Source: Gimesia algae (lineage in GTDB: Bacteria > Planctomycetota > Planctomycetia > Planctomycetales > Planctomycetaceae). Taken from it: a DNA stretch of 64,000 bases. Location: positions 2,159,869 through 2,223,868 of the forward strand of contig NZ_CP036343.1 of assembly GCF_007746795.1 (NCBI RefSeq). Direction: 5' to 3'. Below, piece after piece: positions 26,936-36,345 of the stretch; position 1 is the first letter of the stretch; the number at the start of each line of letters is the position of its first letter. The notes beneath the pieces were generated by a model, which ran no database searches, was not told where the DNA came from, and saw nothing but the letters and a program-made list of their open reading frames with translations. A program made the position numbers and the translations under genes.

Positions 26936-27535
26936 TTGCGGTCGTTCCATTTCGAATCGATCTGTCGTGCGACAGTACCAGCTGGGCCGGGCCATTCTGC
27001 CAATCAGCCGCAGTTCTTCCGACCGGATGCGCATGGTATCCGCTTCCCAGTACTGATCCTGAATATGCACCCGCTTGACCAGCCCGATCACCAGCCGGTT
27101 ATCGCCGATCTGCAGCGTCCCCCATTCCGCACACTCCAGACTCGCCGGTGCAGCCGCGAGTCGGGGAGGTTTGACAGTCGAAGACGGCAACACTTCCATC
27201 CCTGCCGCTTCGACTTCACTCACGCCAAAAGGCAGACTGGCTGCCGTCTGATTCATCTGCTCTGCCAGCGATTCATCCACCAGGTTAACCACGAACTCAT
27301 GCAGCTTACGCACATTGATCGCGGTATCTTTCGGCGTACCATCTTCGCGATTCCCCGGACAGAACCCGACGATCGGCGGATGCGCGCCCAGCACATTGAA
27401 AAAACTGAAAGGCGCCGCATTCACGACGCCCGCCTCATCCAGTGATGTCACCCACGCGATCGGACGAGGAGTCACCAGTGACGATAATACGGCGTAAGCA
27501 CGATCCAGATCCGCACCTTCAAAATCAAGTTCCAT
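26933..27535 (-). CDS. Flavin reductase family (FMN-binding split-barrel) protein
   Basis: A 200-residue cytoplasmic protein of the flavin reductase-like family: LTPRPIAWVTSLDEAGVVNAAPFSFFN is the typical flavin-binding opening, followed by PPIVGFCPG, KDTAINVRKLHEFVVNLV and LECAEWGTLQIGDNRLVIGLV. These proteins bind FMN and reduce flavins or act on unknown substrates with NAD(P)H. It converges on the Rnk-like gene, with repeat copy E in the 75-bp gap. No neighbour on the same strand is close, so it is probably transcribed alone. Confidence 0.88.
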   Translation of the reverse strand: MELDFEGADLDRAYAVLSSLVTPRPIAWVTSLDEAGVVNAAPFSFFNVLGAHPPIVGFCPGNREDGTPKDTAINVRKLHEFVVNLVDESLAEQMNQTAASLPFGVSEVEAAGMEVLPSSTVKPPRLAAAPASLECAEWGTLQIGDNRLVIGLVKRVHIQDQYWEADTMRIRSEELRLIGRMARPSWYCRTTDRFEMERPQ

Positions 27536-27632
27536 GGGTAGCCAAATCTAGAAAAAATGAGGGGATGATATCAGATACAGCAATTCTATTCTCTCACATC
27601 ACTTTCAACACACAACCGGTTTGAATGCTATC

Positions 27633-28016
27633 TTACATTTCGTCTCTGCAATTAAGTCCGTGTTCGTCCATCAAGCGACGCAGATCATGCCATTCATCCT
27701 GAAACGATCCGTGAGATCTTCCAGCCATACTGGTTAGAAAACCAGTGCGCTCAATATTCCAGTAATACTCTAATAGTTCGGGAGAGTAGTTTTGGAGGAT
27801 GGCAGGCAGATTGTGAATGTGATCTGCTTCCGTTTCACACTCCTCAGCATGTCCTTCACTGCCTGATTTCCTTATTCGCAACAGGGCCACACTGAGAATA
27901 CGCAACAAGACATCAGCAATTTCATCGGGACACAGCATACATTTCTCTTGTGAATAAAAACAAAAAACTGCATCTTCCACGCTGCCATCAGATGTGGCAG
28001 CGGGAAGGAGATCCAC
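27633..28016 (-). CDS. Hypothetical protein
   Basis: A 127-residue ORF with no recognised family. It reads like real protein: mixed charged and aromatic residues (for example ADHIHNLPAILQNYSPELLEYYWN) and a cysteine-containing middle (CMLCPDEIADVLL). The start given is a GTG seven bases after the dienelactone hydrolase stop, without a ribosome site. An in-frame ATG at 27938 (giving 102 residues) has AAGAGAAA upstream and may be the true start. It follows the hydrolase on the same strand and may be translated from the same message. Confidence 0.5.
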   Translation of the reverse strand: MDLLPAATSDGSVEDAVFCFYSQEKCMLCPDEIADVLLRILSVALLRIRKSGSEGHAEECETEADHIHNLPAILQNYSPELLEYYWNIERTGFLTSMAGRSHGSFQDEWHDLRRLMDEHGLNCRDEM

Positions 28017-28022
28017 TGCAGG

Positions 28023-28919
28023 TTAGTCGTTTTCTGCCAGGTTCTTTTTGAAGAAGGCCACTGTCCGCTCCCATGCTTTTTTCGCGGCGGCATCGTCGTA
28101 GCGGGGAGTCGTGTCATTGTGAAAGCCGTGATTGGCCCCTTCATACACGAAAGCCTCGAATGTTTTACCATTCTTTTTGAGCGCCGCTTCAAACGGCCCG
28201 GCTCCGGCCATGATGCGTTTGTCGAGCGAAGCGTTCTGAATCATCAGCGGTGCCTTGATCTTCGACACATCTTCCAGGTCAGGTTGCCGACCATAGAAGG
28301 GAACTCCTGCGTCGACCACATCGGGAAGTTTAGCGGCAAGTTCATACACCACACCGCCCCCATAACAGAAACCGACAGCGCCGACTTTACCGGTCGACTT
28401 CGGATTGGTATCCAGGAACTTGGCCGCGGCGATAAAGTCTTCGGTCATCTTAGCTTTATCGCGTTTGGCCTGCATCGCACGACCGTCATCGTCATTGCCC
28501 GGATAACCACCCAGCGGGGTCAATGCATCGGGGGCAAACGCCAGAAAGCCATCGACGGCCAGCCGCCGCGCGACGTCTGCGATATACGGATTCAAACCGC
28601 GATTCTCATGAATCACCAGCACGGCCGGAAACTTCTTCCCCTTCGCCGGCCAGGCGAGCAGGCCTTTCATTTCGCCCGCCCCTTCAGGCGACTTATAGGT
28701 GACCGTCTCGGTCTTGATGCGTGGATCATCAGGTTTGACCTGCTCTGCCCAGGCATAGTTGGGGCTCAGGCTGGCCATCAGAGCTTCCGCCGTCATCCCC
28801 CCCACAGCAAACATCCCGAGCTTTTTAATATAATCACGGCGGTTGAGTCGTCCATGAGCATAGTCGTCATACAAATCCAGAACTTCCTGATCAAACTCTG
28901 ATGTTTCTTTACGTTCCAT
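28023..28919 (-). CDS. Dienelactone hydrolase family protein
   Basis: A 298-residue alpha/beta hydrolase of the dienelactone hydrolase family. An N-terminal extension (about 1-60) carries [15 protein letters not shown] and a hydrophobic run, a possible Tat-type signal. The catalytic triad is visible: nucleophile C185 in GFCYGGG, D233 in NASLDKRI and H264 in GANHGFHND, with the conserved E105 in IHENRGL that holds the cysteine in place. Members hydrolyse lactones in chloroaromatic degradation, but many act on unknown esters. The hypothetical gene at 27633-28016 follows 6 bp downstream. Confidence 0.9.
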   Translation of the reverse strand: MERKETSEFDQEVLDLYDDYAHGRLNRRDYIKKLGMFAVGGMTAEALMASLSPNYAWAEQVKPDDPRIKTETVTYKSPEGAGEMKGLLAWPAKGKKFPAVLVIHENRGLNPYIADVARRLAVDGFLAFAPDALTPLGGYPGNDDDGRAMQAKRDKAKMTEDFIAAAKFLDTNPKSTGKVGAVGFCYGGGVVYELAAKLPDVVDAGVPFYGRQPDLEDVSKIKAPLMIQNASLDKRIMAGAGPFEAALKKNGKTFEAFVYEGANHGFHNDTTPRYDDAAAKKAWERTVAFFKKNLAEND

Positions 28920-29378
28920 AAGTATTCTCTTTCCTGTTGCGATTGAATTTAGCTGGCCTCACTCTCTGATTTGGGGAATCGACCAGAGCCGCTATCGATT
29001 CAAATTTCCCCAGAGGCGGTCCGGTTTATTATAAAGTTCGAACCAGTGGGGTGAAACGATTTTTCAGAGAAAGCTCTGCCACATTTCCACCAGTGACAAC
29101 AGTGTTCCCGAAAATGTGGATCGATCAGGATCAGATCGAGACAACATGATCTGCTCAGCCTGAGGGGAAGTGGACACTCTGGTTGTCGAGATTCATATTA
29201 TTCAGAACCTCAGTTGTGCTTAGTAGTTTACATGAAGCACACTTCGAATTCTTCATAGAGAGTTTTGTTATCAATCCAGGAGTGCAATCGTCATGAATCT
29301 GCAGAAAGAACGCCAACGAAAGCATTCTGGCTGATCAGAAAGACGCAGTTGAAGCCCCAGGCTTATCCTTGATCACTC
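28920..29378. other. Intergenic region with a cluster of GATC sites
   Basis: 459 bp with no supported gene. Five GATC tetramers lie within 33 bp (29119-29151), including an imperfect inverted arrangement CGATC...GATCG. I see no DnaA boxes or AT-rich unwinding region beside it, so an origin is not supported. Confidence 0.4.
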
Positions 29379-31400
29379 TTATTTCTCGACAGTTTCAGCG
29401 GGAACCAGCAATTCCCCGGGGGTCAGCGCCAGCACGGCCGGGATACCGACGAGCTGCACGTAATGGTCTTCAAAGCCCCCCTCTGTGGGACGGTCCAGCA
29501 CCAGTCGCCACATTTCTCCCGCTGGATTCTGCTTGTGGAGTCCTGTGTACAATTTGGGCTTCACGATATTCTGTTCCGACCAGACCTGCTGGCCGGACGA
29601 ATCATACAGTCTCGCACTGACCCGTTCTCCCACACCGCCACCAAACACACCCACCGACCACTTTTCAACTCCAGCAGGAACCCAGAAGTAGAAGTCACCA
29701 GTCGCCGCCATCAGTCGAATCGGTGCCCCTTCCGAAGTCAGGCAGAGACGATGCGTTGACTGATCGACCGTGACAAAGTTCGCTCCCGGATCACAGTTGA
29801 TACGATACACGCCCGTTTCCGGAGCCTTGAATTCACAGGTCGCAGTCTCCTTAAAAGGAACCGCGGGCACGGGAATCACCTTACCGGAAGGAGCAATCAC
29901 CGTCACAGGCAGCTTGACTCCCGTATAACGGACCAGTTGATGATAGGTCAATTGAACAGAGACCTTGTCTCCCTGCTTTGCATATAGCAGATATCGAGAC
30001 AACGCACGTTGACGCACCATGCGTCGCGGCGTTGTCTTGATTGTAGCGTTCGAATCCAGAGGCTGAAGCTGGCTGATATCAATCTGATAAGGCGTGATAT
30101 TGCCCGCTTCGCTGGGCGGCATCCACTGATTAATCAACGCGGCATTCAACCGGTAGTTATCTTTCTGATCCCCCTGTTGAACCTGCAATGTTCCCGTCAC
30201 ATTGGCCACGGAACCAATATACGAAGCATCATAGAACGACATCACCGGATGTCCGGCAGCAGATTTGACTACACATTGATCAAAAGTCACGCCACCAATC
30301 TTACCGACGACTCCGGCGCGCGCGGTAAACTGGATGACCGGCAGTGCGGCATCATCATTCTCCGGGCCGATGATCGTACATTTTTTAAGAGTGATCGGAC
30401 AGACATCTGCCGGCTTGTCGAGAAACTGAACGGGGCTCTGATCGGTACTTTCAAAAGTACAGTTCTCAAAATCGATCGATCCCGTCACGCTGCCCGGTGT
30501 GTTATTTCTGGTCGTACAGGAGAGGGCCCTCCCCTTGCCTGTACTGCGACAGTTCTCAAACCGAATGGAGACCGGTTTTGAATCCCGGGTTAAATTCGGC
30601 AGATACAGTAGATAACCGGGACCCTGATTATTTTCCGAAACACAATTTCGCAGCACACAGTTAACCAGGCATTCATCAGCGTGGTTGGGTTCAAAATCAA
30701 CCCCCGCCATCGGCGCCGTGCCGGCCGTTTCTTTAAACACGGTGTTTTCGATCAGCAAATCCGCGGCACTGATAATGCTGATTCCCTGGCGATAATTGCG
30801 TTCAAAAACCACATCCCTGATCGTTATCTTCCGGTTGGTCACACCCCGTTTAGACACGCCCAGATACACTCCATCGCCGCCGGTTTCGCGAATCACCAGC
30901 CCGGAAACAGTGACATTACTGCAACTCCGGATGCTGATGCCGTTCCGCCACTCCGCTTTGGTATAGGGAGCCGCATCGTAATCGGCTCTCCGCATCTGCA
31001 GAATGGCTCCTGCACCCGTCAGTTTAATATTCTTCTTCAGTGACGCGTTAAACAACGAAGCGGTAGCAGCCTTGAATTCCCCTTTTTTCGCCTGAACTAC
31101 AACACCTTCTTCAAACACAATTTCCTGATCACTGGCCAGTTGGATCGGCTTCACAATCCATGCTGCCTCCCTCTTCTCAATAATCACTTTTTTTGCACCG
31201 GAATGAATCGCCGCCTGTAACGCTGCTGTCGCATCTTCCCGATCGAAGCCCCACCAGGACGCATACGCTACATCGGTCTTTCCTGCCTTCAGGCTATCAA
31301 TTGCCCGCTGATTGATGCCTGGGTTCCCGCCTGCTTCGACGGCAGTGATCATCAGGAAACAGAAGAATACAACCAGGACCCGGGAACACAATAAAGACAT
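29379..31400 (-). CDS. Secreted right-handed beta-helix (pectate-lyase-like) protein
   Basis: A 673-residue exported protein. Signal peptide MSLLCSRVLVVFFCFLMITAVEA, then a parallel beta-helix region (about 25-440) with repeated short strands such as NVTVSGLVIRETGGDGVYLG, ITIRDVVFERNYRQGISII and LIENTVFKETAG, as in polysaccharide lyases and GH28-type glycosidases. The C-terminal part (about 470-670) is a beta-sandwich-like region of unknown type. Substrate not predictable, but polysaccharides fit the nearby sulfatases. GAAAGGT precedes the ATG at 31400, so I prefer this to the longer ORF (31442). It is divergent from the DUF1501 gene at 31756. Confidence 0.82.
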   Translation of the reverse strand: MSLLCSRVLVVFFCFLMITAVEAGGNPGINQRAIDSLKAGKTDVAYASWWGFDREDATAALQAAIHSGAKKVIIEKREAAWIVKPIQLASDQEIVFEEGVVVQAKKGEFKAATASLFNASLKKNIKLTGAGAILQMRRADYDAAPYTKAEWRNGISIRSCSNVTVSGLVIRETGGDGVYLGVSKRGVTNRKITIRDVVFERNYRQGISIISAADLLIENTVFKETAGTAPMAGVDFEPNHADECLVNCVLRNCVSENNQGPGYLLYLPNLTRDSKPVSIRFENCRSTGKGRALSCTTRNNTPGSVTGSIDFENCTFESTDQSPVQFLDKPADVCPITLKKCTIIGPENDDAALPVIQFTARAGVVGKIGGVTFDQCVVKSAAGHPVMSFYDASYIGSVANVTGTLQVQQGDQKDNYRLNAALINQWMPPSEAGNITPYQIDISQLQPLDSNATIKTTPRRMVRQRALSRYLLYAKQGDKVSVQLTYHQLVRYTGVKLPVTVIAPSGKVIPVPAVPFKETATCEFKAPETGVYRINCDPGANFVTVDQSTHRLCLTSEGAPIRLMAATGDFYFWVPAGVEKWSVGVFGGGVGERVSARLYDSSGQQVWSEQNIVKPKLYTGLHKQNPAGEMWRLVLDRPTEGGFEDHYVQLVGIPAVLALTPGELLVPAETVEK

Positions 31401-31755
31401 GAAATACCTTTCATAAGCAGCAGGAGTCTGCGTGACAATCATAGAGTTACTGAAGAATTTTCCGGTTCATCTGACTGCTCCGGCGGGGATTCACGGAAGA
31501 TTTTCCTCAAAACAGGCCACAGAAATGGACGATGCAAGGAGAACAGACAGCGATCCGCTCCCCCCACTGAAACTACCAGTTATTCCAATAGTAACGACCT
31601 GAACAATTCCCGACAGCATTCAAAGGTCGTGCTGGACTTAAATTGGAAAGAATGTTAACATAAGCATCAACAGATATGAGACGCAACCTGTTTACATTGC
31701 ACATGATACCATTGAGTCTATACCGGACTCCTGCTTCATAACAGAGGAACGAGAT
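31401..31755. other. Intergenic region between divergent genes
   Basis: 355 bp with no gene that I can support; presumably holds the divergent promoters of the beta-helix and DUF1501 genes. No clear -10/-35 or sigma-54 element was found. The 218-codon minus-strand ORF covering part of it is a shadow of the DUF1501 gene. Confidence 0.4.
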
Positions 31756-33159
31756 ATGCAACGACGGCAATTTCTGGTGGCATCGGGAGTCGGCTTTGCC
31801 GGTATGACGTTCGGAAAACCGACCGCTGTTAAGTCTGCTCCTCAGAACAAAACGGCCCCCGGGCGCAAAACTGCCAAATCCACCATTCTGTTCTTTCTGT
31901 GTGGCGGTGCTTCGCATCTCGACATGTGGGATATGAAACCCCAGGCGCCTTCCAACTATCGGGGGATGTTTTCTCCCATTCAGACTTCCGCACCAGGAGT
32001 TCAACTCTGCGAGCATCTGCCGATGCTCTCCAAACAGGCACATCACCTGGCCGTGATCAATTCCGTTGGTGCAACCGTCAACACAAACGACCATCACGCC
32101 GGCTACTATTACAATCTGACCGGACACATTCCCGATCAGTCCTTTATCACACTCGGAAACAACCGCACTCCCATGCCGGACGACTGGCCTTACATGGGCT
32201 CGGTTGTAGCCTCGCGACGCCCCACACACAAGAGTCTGCCGAACGCGATTTCTCTACCCCACATGCCCAGCCGCGCCCCTTACACGCGACCCGGTCAATT
32301 CGCCGCCCGCATCGGTGTTGAACACGACCCCATGTACATTCAGGGAACCCGCGAAGAACCGCTCAAGCTCCGCGGCCCTGCCATGTCGCTCGAAGGCGAT
32401 GTCACCGCAGATCGACTGACAGAACGCATGTCACTTCTAAAACAGCTTGACACCGCCCGCCGTAACTTCGATGGCTTTGCCGAAATTTCCACCATGAACC
32501 GGCATCAGGAACGCGCTTTGTCGCTGTTGCTTTCCTCTGATTCCACCTCCGCATTCGATCTGGAGCAGGAATCCCAGGCTACCATGGAGCGGTATGGAAA
32601 AACGATCAACGGCATGAGCCTGCTGGTTGCCCGACGACTGGTGGAAGCGGAAGTCCCCTTCATCACCGTCTTCTGGAAAGGGGACCTCAACAAACTCGGC
32701 AAAAAATGTAAGAGTGCCGGCAGCTGGGATACACACGGTAACAATTTCAATTGCCTCAAAGAAAATCTGCTCCCCGAATTCGACCGCGCCTATTCCGCTT
32801 TGATTGAAGATCTCAACGACCGTGGTCTGCTCGATGAAACACTGGTCATGGTCACCAGCGAAATGGGCCGTAAGCCCAAAATCGGCGACCCCCGTTCTGG
32901 CGGAATATCAGGCGCCGGACGCGATCACTGGACACACTGCCTGACAGACGTGCTCGCTGGCGGAGGAATCAAAGGCGGACAGACCTTCGGTGCCAGCGAC
33001 CGCTACGGCGAATACCCGCTCAACAGCCCGGTCACCCCCGCTGACGTCACCCACACCGTCTACCACGCCATGGGCATCGACGACCTCATCGCTTACGACA
33101 AACTGGAACGCCCCTACCATCTGCTTGATGACTCAAAGCCTTTGACGTCGCTGTTCTAG
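31756..33159 (+). CDS. DUF1501 family secreted protein
   Basis: A 467-residue DUF1501 protein with a Tat-like start (MQRRQFLVASGVGFAGMTFG) and the family landmarks LFFLCGGASHLDMWDMKPQAPSNYRG, HTNDHHAGYYYNLTGH-type metal-site region, RRLVEAEVPFITVFW, WDTHGNNF, VMVTSEMGRKPKIG, GRDHWTHCLTDVLAGGGIKGG and YHAMGID. AGAGGAAC precedes the ATG. Unlike the other two DUF1501 genes in the window it has no PSD1 neighbour. Its TAG stop codon lies inside the first bases of repeat copy C (CTAGAGC), so the repeat defines the C-terminus. Confidence 0.9.
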   Translation: MQRRQFLVASGVGFAGMTFGKPTAVKSAPQNKTAPGRKTAKSTILFFLCGGASHLDMWDMKPQAPSNYRGMFSPIQTSAPGVQLCEHLPMLSKQAHHLAVINSVGATVNTNDHHAGYYYNLTGHIPDQSFITLGNNRTPMPDDWPYMGSVVASRRPTHKSLPNAISLPHMPSRAPYTRPGQFAARIGVEHDPMYIQGTREEPLKLRGPAMSLEGDVTADRLTERMSLLKQLDTARRNFDGFAEISTMNRHQERALSLLLSSDSTSAFDLEQESQATMERYGKTINGMSLLVARRLVEAEVPFITVFWKGDLNKLGKKCKSAGSWDTHGNNFNCLKENLLPEFDRAYSALIEDLNDRGLLDETLVMVTSEMGRKPKIGDPRSGGISGAGRDHWTHCLTDVLAGGGIKGGQTFGASDRYGEYPLNSPVTPADVTHTVYHAMGIDDLIAYDKLERPYHLLDDSKPLTSLF

Positions 33160-33250
33160 AGCGCATCACATTGAACCATAGCGTCTCTCAATCTATGATA
33201 CTCGGTCCAAATGGACCTGGAAACGCGACAGTAAAACTGGACACAGTCTG
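33156..33250 (+). repeat. Dispersed 94-bp repeat, copy C
   Basis: Starts CTAGAGCGCATCAC and ends GGACACAGTCT. The inner mini-hairpin GGTCC-AAAT-GGACC (33204-33217) is perfect; the outer arms are GCGTCTC and GAAACGC. The TAG at its start is the stop codon of the DUF1501 gene. Confidence 0.85.
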
Positions 33251-33261
33251 AACCGTATGAG

Positions 33262-33816
33262 ATGCGACGTGAAGCCATGATTCCTTCCGACAACAGTTGG
33301 CAACCACCTCCCGTCGCAGACATTCAATCAACTCTTGGTGACTGCAACAGTTGGGTCCTGTGCGGCGGATGCTCCATTGACTGGCTGCTCGGAAAGACAA
33401 CCCGAGAACATGCTGATACTGATATCGGCCTCTTTCGATCAGACCTCATAACCTGTTTGAACTCCATCGAACAATCACGTGTCTTTCTCTGTGATCCACC
33501 CGGTCAGCTCCTCGCCTGGAATGGTCTTGAGGTTCCTGCACACGTACACGATATCTGGATTACCAGCAAAGACAGAAATCACTGGGCTCTGCAATTAATG
33601 GTCTATGATGACAGCGCTGACACGGTCATCTATCGCCGCGACCCTCGCATCACCTGGCCCAAAAGCCGACATGCAATTTCGATACGCGGAATTAGAGTTC
33701 TAAATCCAGTCGTGACGCTCCTGTTTAAACTGCATCGACAGGAATTACAGGACAAAGATTGCCAGGATATTTCCACGCTGATTAATGCCGCGATTACATT
33801 TTCCAATGACGAATAA
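33262..33816 (+). CDS. Nucleotidyltransferase-like protein (ANT(2'')-type fold)
   Basis: A 184-residue cytoplasmic protein resembling the aminoglycoside 2''-adenylyltransferase/lincosamide-type nucleotidyltransferase superfamily: LCGGCSIDWLLGKTTREHADTDIGLF holds the GG..(I)D motif (35-40), R48-E-H and the metal-binding pair D52-x-D54. WALQLMVYDD, ITWPKSRHAISIRGIRVLNPVVTLLFKLHRQELQDKDCQDI match the remainder of the fold. Family members transfer a nucleotide to small molecules; antibiotic modification is only one possibility and is not shown here. The gene is bracketed by direct repeat copies C and D, 12 bp upstream and 14 bp downstream, as a compact cassette. Confidence 0.75.
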   Translation: MRREAMIPSDNSWQPPPVADIQSTLGDCNSWVLCGGCSIDWLLGKTTREHADTDIGLFRSDLITCLNSIEQSRVFLCDPPGQLLAWNGLEVPAHVHDIWITSKDRNHWALQLMVYDDSADTVIYRRDPRITWPKSRHAISIRGIRVLNPVVTLLFKLHRQELQDKDCQDISTLINAAITFSNDE

Positions 33817-33830
33817 CCCAGACGAAGGAC

Positions 33831-33923
33831 CAGAGCGCATCACCTTTCACCATCGCGTCTCTCAGTCTGGGATACTCGGTCCAAATGGCTCTGGAGAGTC
33901 TACAGTAAAACGGGACACAGTCC
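33831..33923 (+). repeat. Dispersed 94-bp repeat, copy D
   Basis: Starts CAGAGCGCATCAC and ends GGACACAGTCC, in the same orientation as copy C, 14 bp after the nucleotidyltransferase stop. The outer arm pairing is partly lost (GCGTCTC against GAGAGTC). Confidence 0.82.
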
Positions 33924-34161
33924 AGGTTGAGATTTGACTACAAACGGAGATCAAGGTGAGCTACGCCCCTCTCAAACTCAGCTGCAAACCAGGACGAATC
34001 CAATCTCAGCGAACTTTTGATTTCTCCTGATTGAAACGTGATCCGACCGCCCTCATCCGGTATCATGAAAACCGTCGATTGAGAGAATGATTTCAATACC
34101 ACTGAATTTCATCCGTTCATAAAACGACCATCGCAGCCTCTGTTCAACAAAGCACACCCCA
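33924..34161. other. Short intergenic region before the sulfatase
   Basis: Together with copy D this is a 345-bp gap between the nucleotidyltransferase and sulfatase genes. No gene or clear promoter is seen in it. Confidence 0.4.
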
Positions 34162-35979
34162 ATGAAATATACATTAGCCCTGGGTCTACTGGTCGGAATT
34201 CTGAACGGCAACCTCTCTGAAGCAGAAAACAAAAACGCACCCGCAAAGAAATCTCAAAGCAGATCGGCATCAGAGACCACCGCGCATCCCAACATCGTGA
34301 TATTCCTGGCCGACGATCAGGGCTGGGGGGATTTGAGTCACAACGGCAATACCAACCTGCACACGCCTAACGTCGACTCACTGGCAAAAGAAGGCGTGAA
34401 GTTCAACCGCTTCTACGTGGGCGCAGTCTGTGCACCGACCCGCGCTGCATTCCTGACGGGGCGCTACCATGCCCGCACCGGAACCACAGGAGTCTCCACC
34501 GGACAGGAACGCTTCAATTCCGACGAATACACCATCGCCCAGGCATTCAAAGCCGCCGGCTATGCCACCGGTGCCTTTGGGAAATGGCACAACGGCACAC
34601 AGTATCCGAACCATCCCAATGCGAAAGGTTTTGATGAGTACTATGGCTTCACCTCCGGCCACTGGGGACACTATTTCAGCCCCATGCTGGATCATAATGG
34701 TACCTTCGTAAAAGGCAACGGCTACATTACGGATGACCTGACGACAAAAGCGATGGCTTTCATCCAACAGCAGGTTCAGAACGACAAACCGTTTTTCGCT
34801 TACATCCCCTACTGCACACCCCACTCTCCCATGCAGGTACCCGATCAATACTGGGATCGTTTTAAAGACAAACAACTCAAGCTGCATAACCGGGAACCAG
34901 ACAGAGAACAGCCTGATCACCTGCGTGCCGCCCTTGCCATGTGCGAGAATGTTGACTGGAATGTAGGACGCGTGCTGGAAAAACTAAACAGCCTCGGAAT
35001 TACCGACGATACCATCGTGATCTATTTCTCCGACAATGGCCCGAACGGGGTCCGCTGGAACGGCGATATGAAAGGCAAAAAGGGCTCGCTCGATGAAGGC
35101 GGCGTCCGCTCCCCCTTCGTCATCCGCTGGCCCGGTCACCTGCCCGCCGGACGCGAGGTTAATCAGATCGCCGGTGCCATTGACCTGCTTCCCACACTCA
35201 CTGATCTGGCAGGCATCCAGCGGCCTGAACCCAAACCCATCGATGGCGTCAGCCTCAAACCGTTGATGCTGAACTCAAGAGCAGACTGGCCGGAGCGCAT
35301 GATTTTCTCCAGCCTGCGGAATCGCGTCAGCGTTCGCACCGATCAATATCGTCTGTCTCGCAAAGGCGAGCTATATGACATGCACGCCGATCCCGGTCAG
35401 CGAAAAAACATCGCCAAACAGAAACCGGAGATCACGGCAAAGCTGCAGCAGGCAGTCGCAGACTGGAGACAGTCAGTCTGGCCGAACGGTTATCCTGAAG
35501 ATAAGCGACCGTTTTTAATCGGCTATGATGGTGCACGCTCCACACAACTGCCGGTCCGCGACGCCGTCTCGCACGGCGAAATCAAACGCTCCTCCCGGCA
35601 TCCCAACTGCTCCTACTTTTATCACTGGACCAGTACCAGCGACAGCATCACCTGGAATGCAGAAGTCGATGCAGCCGGTGTGTACGAAGCGATCCTGTAC
35701 TATACCTGTCCCCAGGCAGACATCGGATCGACCGTGGAACTGAGTTTTAATGGCAGCAAACTGCAGGGACAGATCACCCAGCCCCACGATCCGCCCCTGG
35801 TAGGCGAAGCACAGGACCGCGCCGTTCGATCTGAGTCGTTCGTCAAAGAATTCATCCCGATGACTCTAGGCAAGATCACCTTATCCAAAGGAACCGGCCC
35901 GCTCACTCTGCGGGCACTGGAAATCCCCGGTAGTCAGGTCATGGACTTTCGACTGCTGATTCTCAACCGGATCAAATAA
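34162..35979 (+). CDS. Secreted formylglycine sulfatase
   Basis: A 605-residue sulfatase. Signal peptide (about 1-20), then the metal-binding start IVIFLADDQGWGDLS with D51-D52, and the sulfatase motif C90-A-P-T-R, where the cysteine is converted to formylglycine by a maturation enzyme not encoded here. K141 and H143 in GKWHNG and the DNGPNG block complete the active site. The C-terminal 100 residues (about 505-605) form an extra beta-sandwich domain resembling a carbohydrate-binding module. It hydrolyses sulfate esters, probably of sulfated polysaccharides, a known planctomycete speciality; the precise substrate is not predictable. It is followed after 366 bp by a DUF1080 fusion. Confidence 0.93.
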   Translation: MKYTLALGLLVGILNGNLSEAENKNAPAKKSQSRSASETTAHPNIVIFLADDQGWGDLSHNGNTNLHTPNVDSLAKEGVKFNRFYVGAVCAPTRAAFLTGRYHARTGTTGVSTGQERFNSDEYTIAQAFKAAGYATGAFGKWHNGTQYPNHPNAKGFDEYYGFTSGHWGHYFSPMLDHNGTFVKGNGYITDDLTTKAMAFIQQQVQNDKPFFAYIPYCTPHSPMQVPDQYWDRFKDKQLKLHNREPDREQPDHLRAALAMCENVDWNVGRVLEKLNSLGITDDTIVIYFSDNGPNGVRWNGDMKGKKGSLDEGGVRSPFVIRWPGHLPAGREVNQIAGAIDLLPTLTDLAGIQRPEPKPIDGVSLKPLMLNSRADWPERMIFSSLRNRVSVRTDQYRLSRKGELYDMHADPGQRKNIAKQKPEITAKLQQAVADWRQSVWPNGYPEDKRPFLIGYDGARSTQLPVRDAVSHGEIKRSSRHPNCSYFYHWTSTSDSITWNAEVDAAGVYEAILYYTCPQADIGSTVELSFNGSKLQGQITQPHDPPLVGEAQDRAVRSESFVKEFIPMTLGKITLSKGTGPLTLRALEIPGSQVMDFRLLILNRIK

Positions 35980-36345
35980 ACGTCAGAACCTCTGCTTCGC
36001 GTCACAGTTCGTTCTCCTCAGATTTCGATAACATAACGCACTCAACCCCTATTTATTAACTCAATTCAGTAACTTACTGAACAGCCAGAGAACCAGATGA
36101 AAACGGTCTGTTTTGACTGGTATCATCCTCACAGTGTGGTCATAATGGACTGTGATTATCGATTTTCTGATGTTTCAGTGTCACTGTTTCTCATCAGGAA
36201 TGGTGTTATTTGTCTCAAACACAAATGATTGAGAAGAACCGCGATGATCGACCCCACGATAGTCCTCGATTCCTGCACTGTCTGGCAGCTCAATGATGTG
36301 AATTGCCAGTCACCTTTTTATTCCTGATAACCCGATGGATACGTT
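35980..36345. other. Intergenic region without supported gene
   Basis: 366 bp between the sulfatase and DUF1080 fusion genes, moderately A/T-rich. I see no terminator, repeat or clear promoter element. Confidence 0.4.

Noticed and set aside
29119-29151. GATC cluster as a replication origin
   Set aside because: No DnaA boxes, no AT-rich block and no dnaA/dnaN genes near it.
31573-32229. 218-codon minus-strand ORF
   Set aside because: Mostly opposite the DUF1501 gene; a shadow frame.
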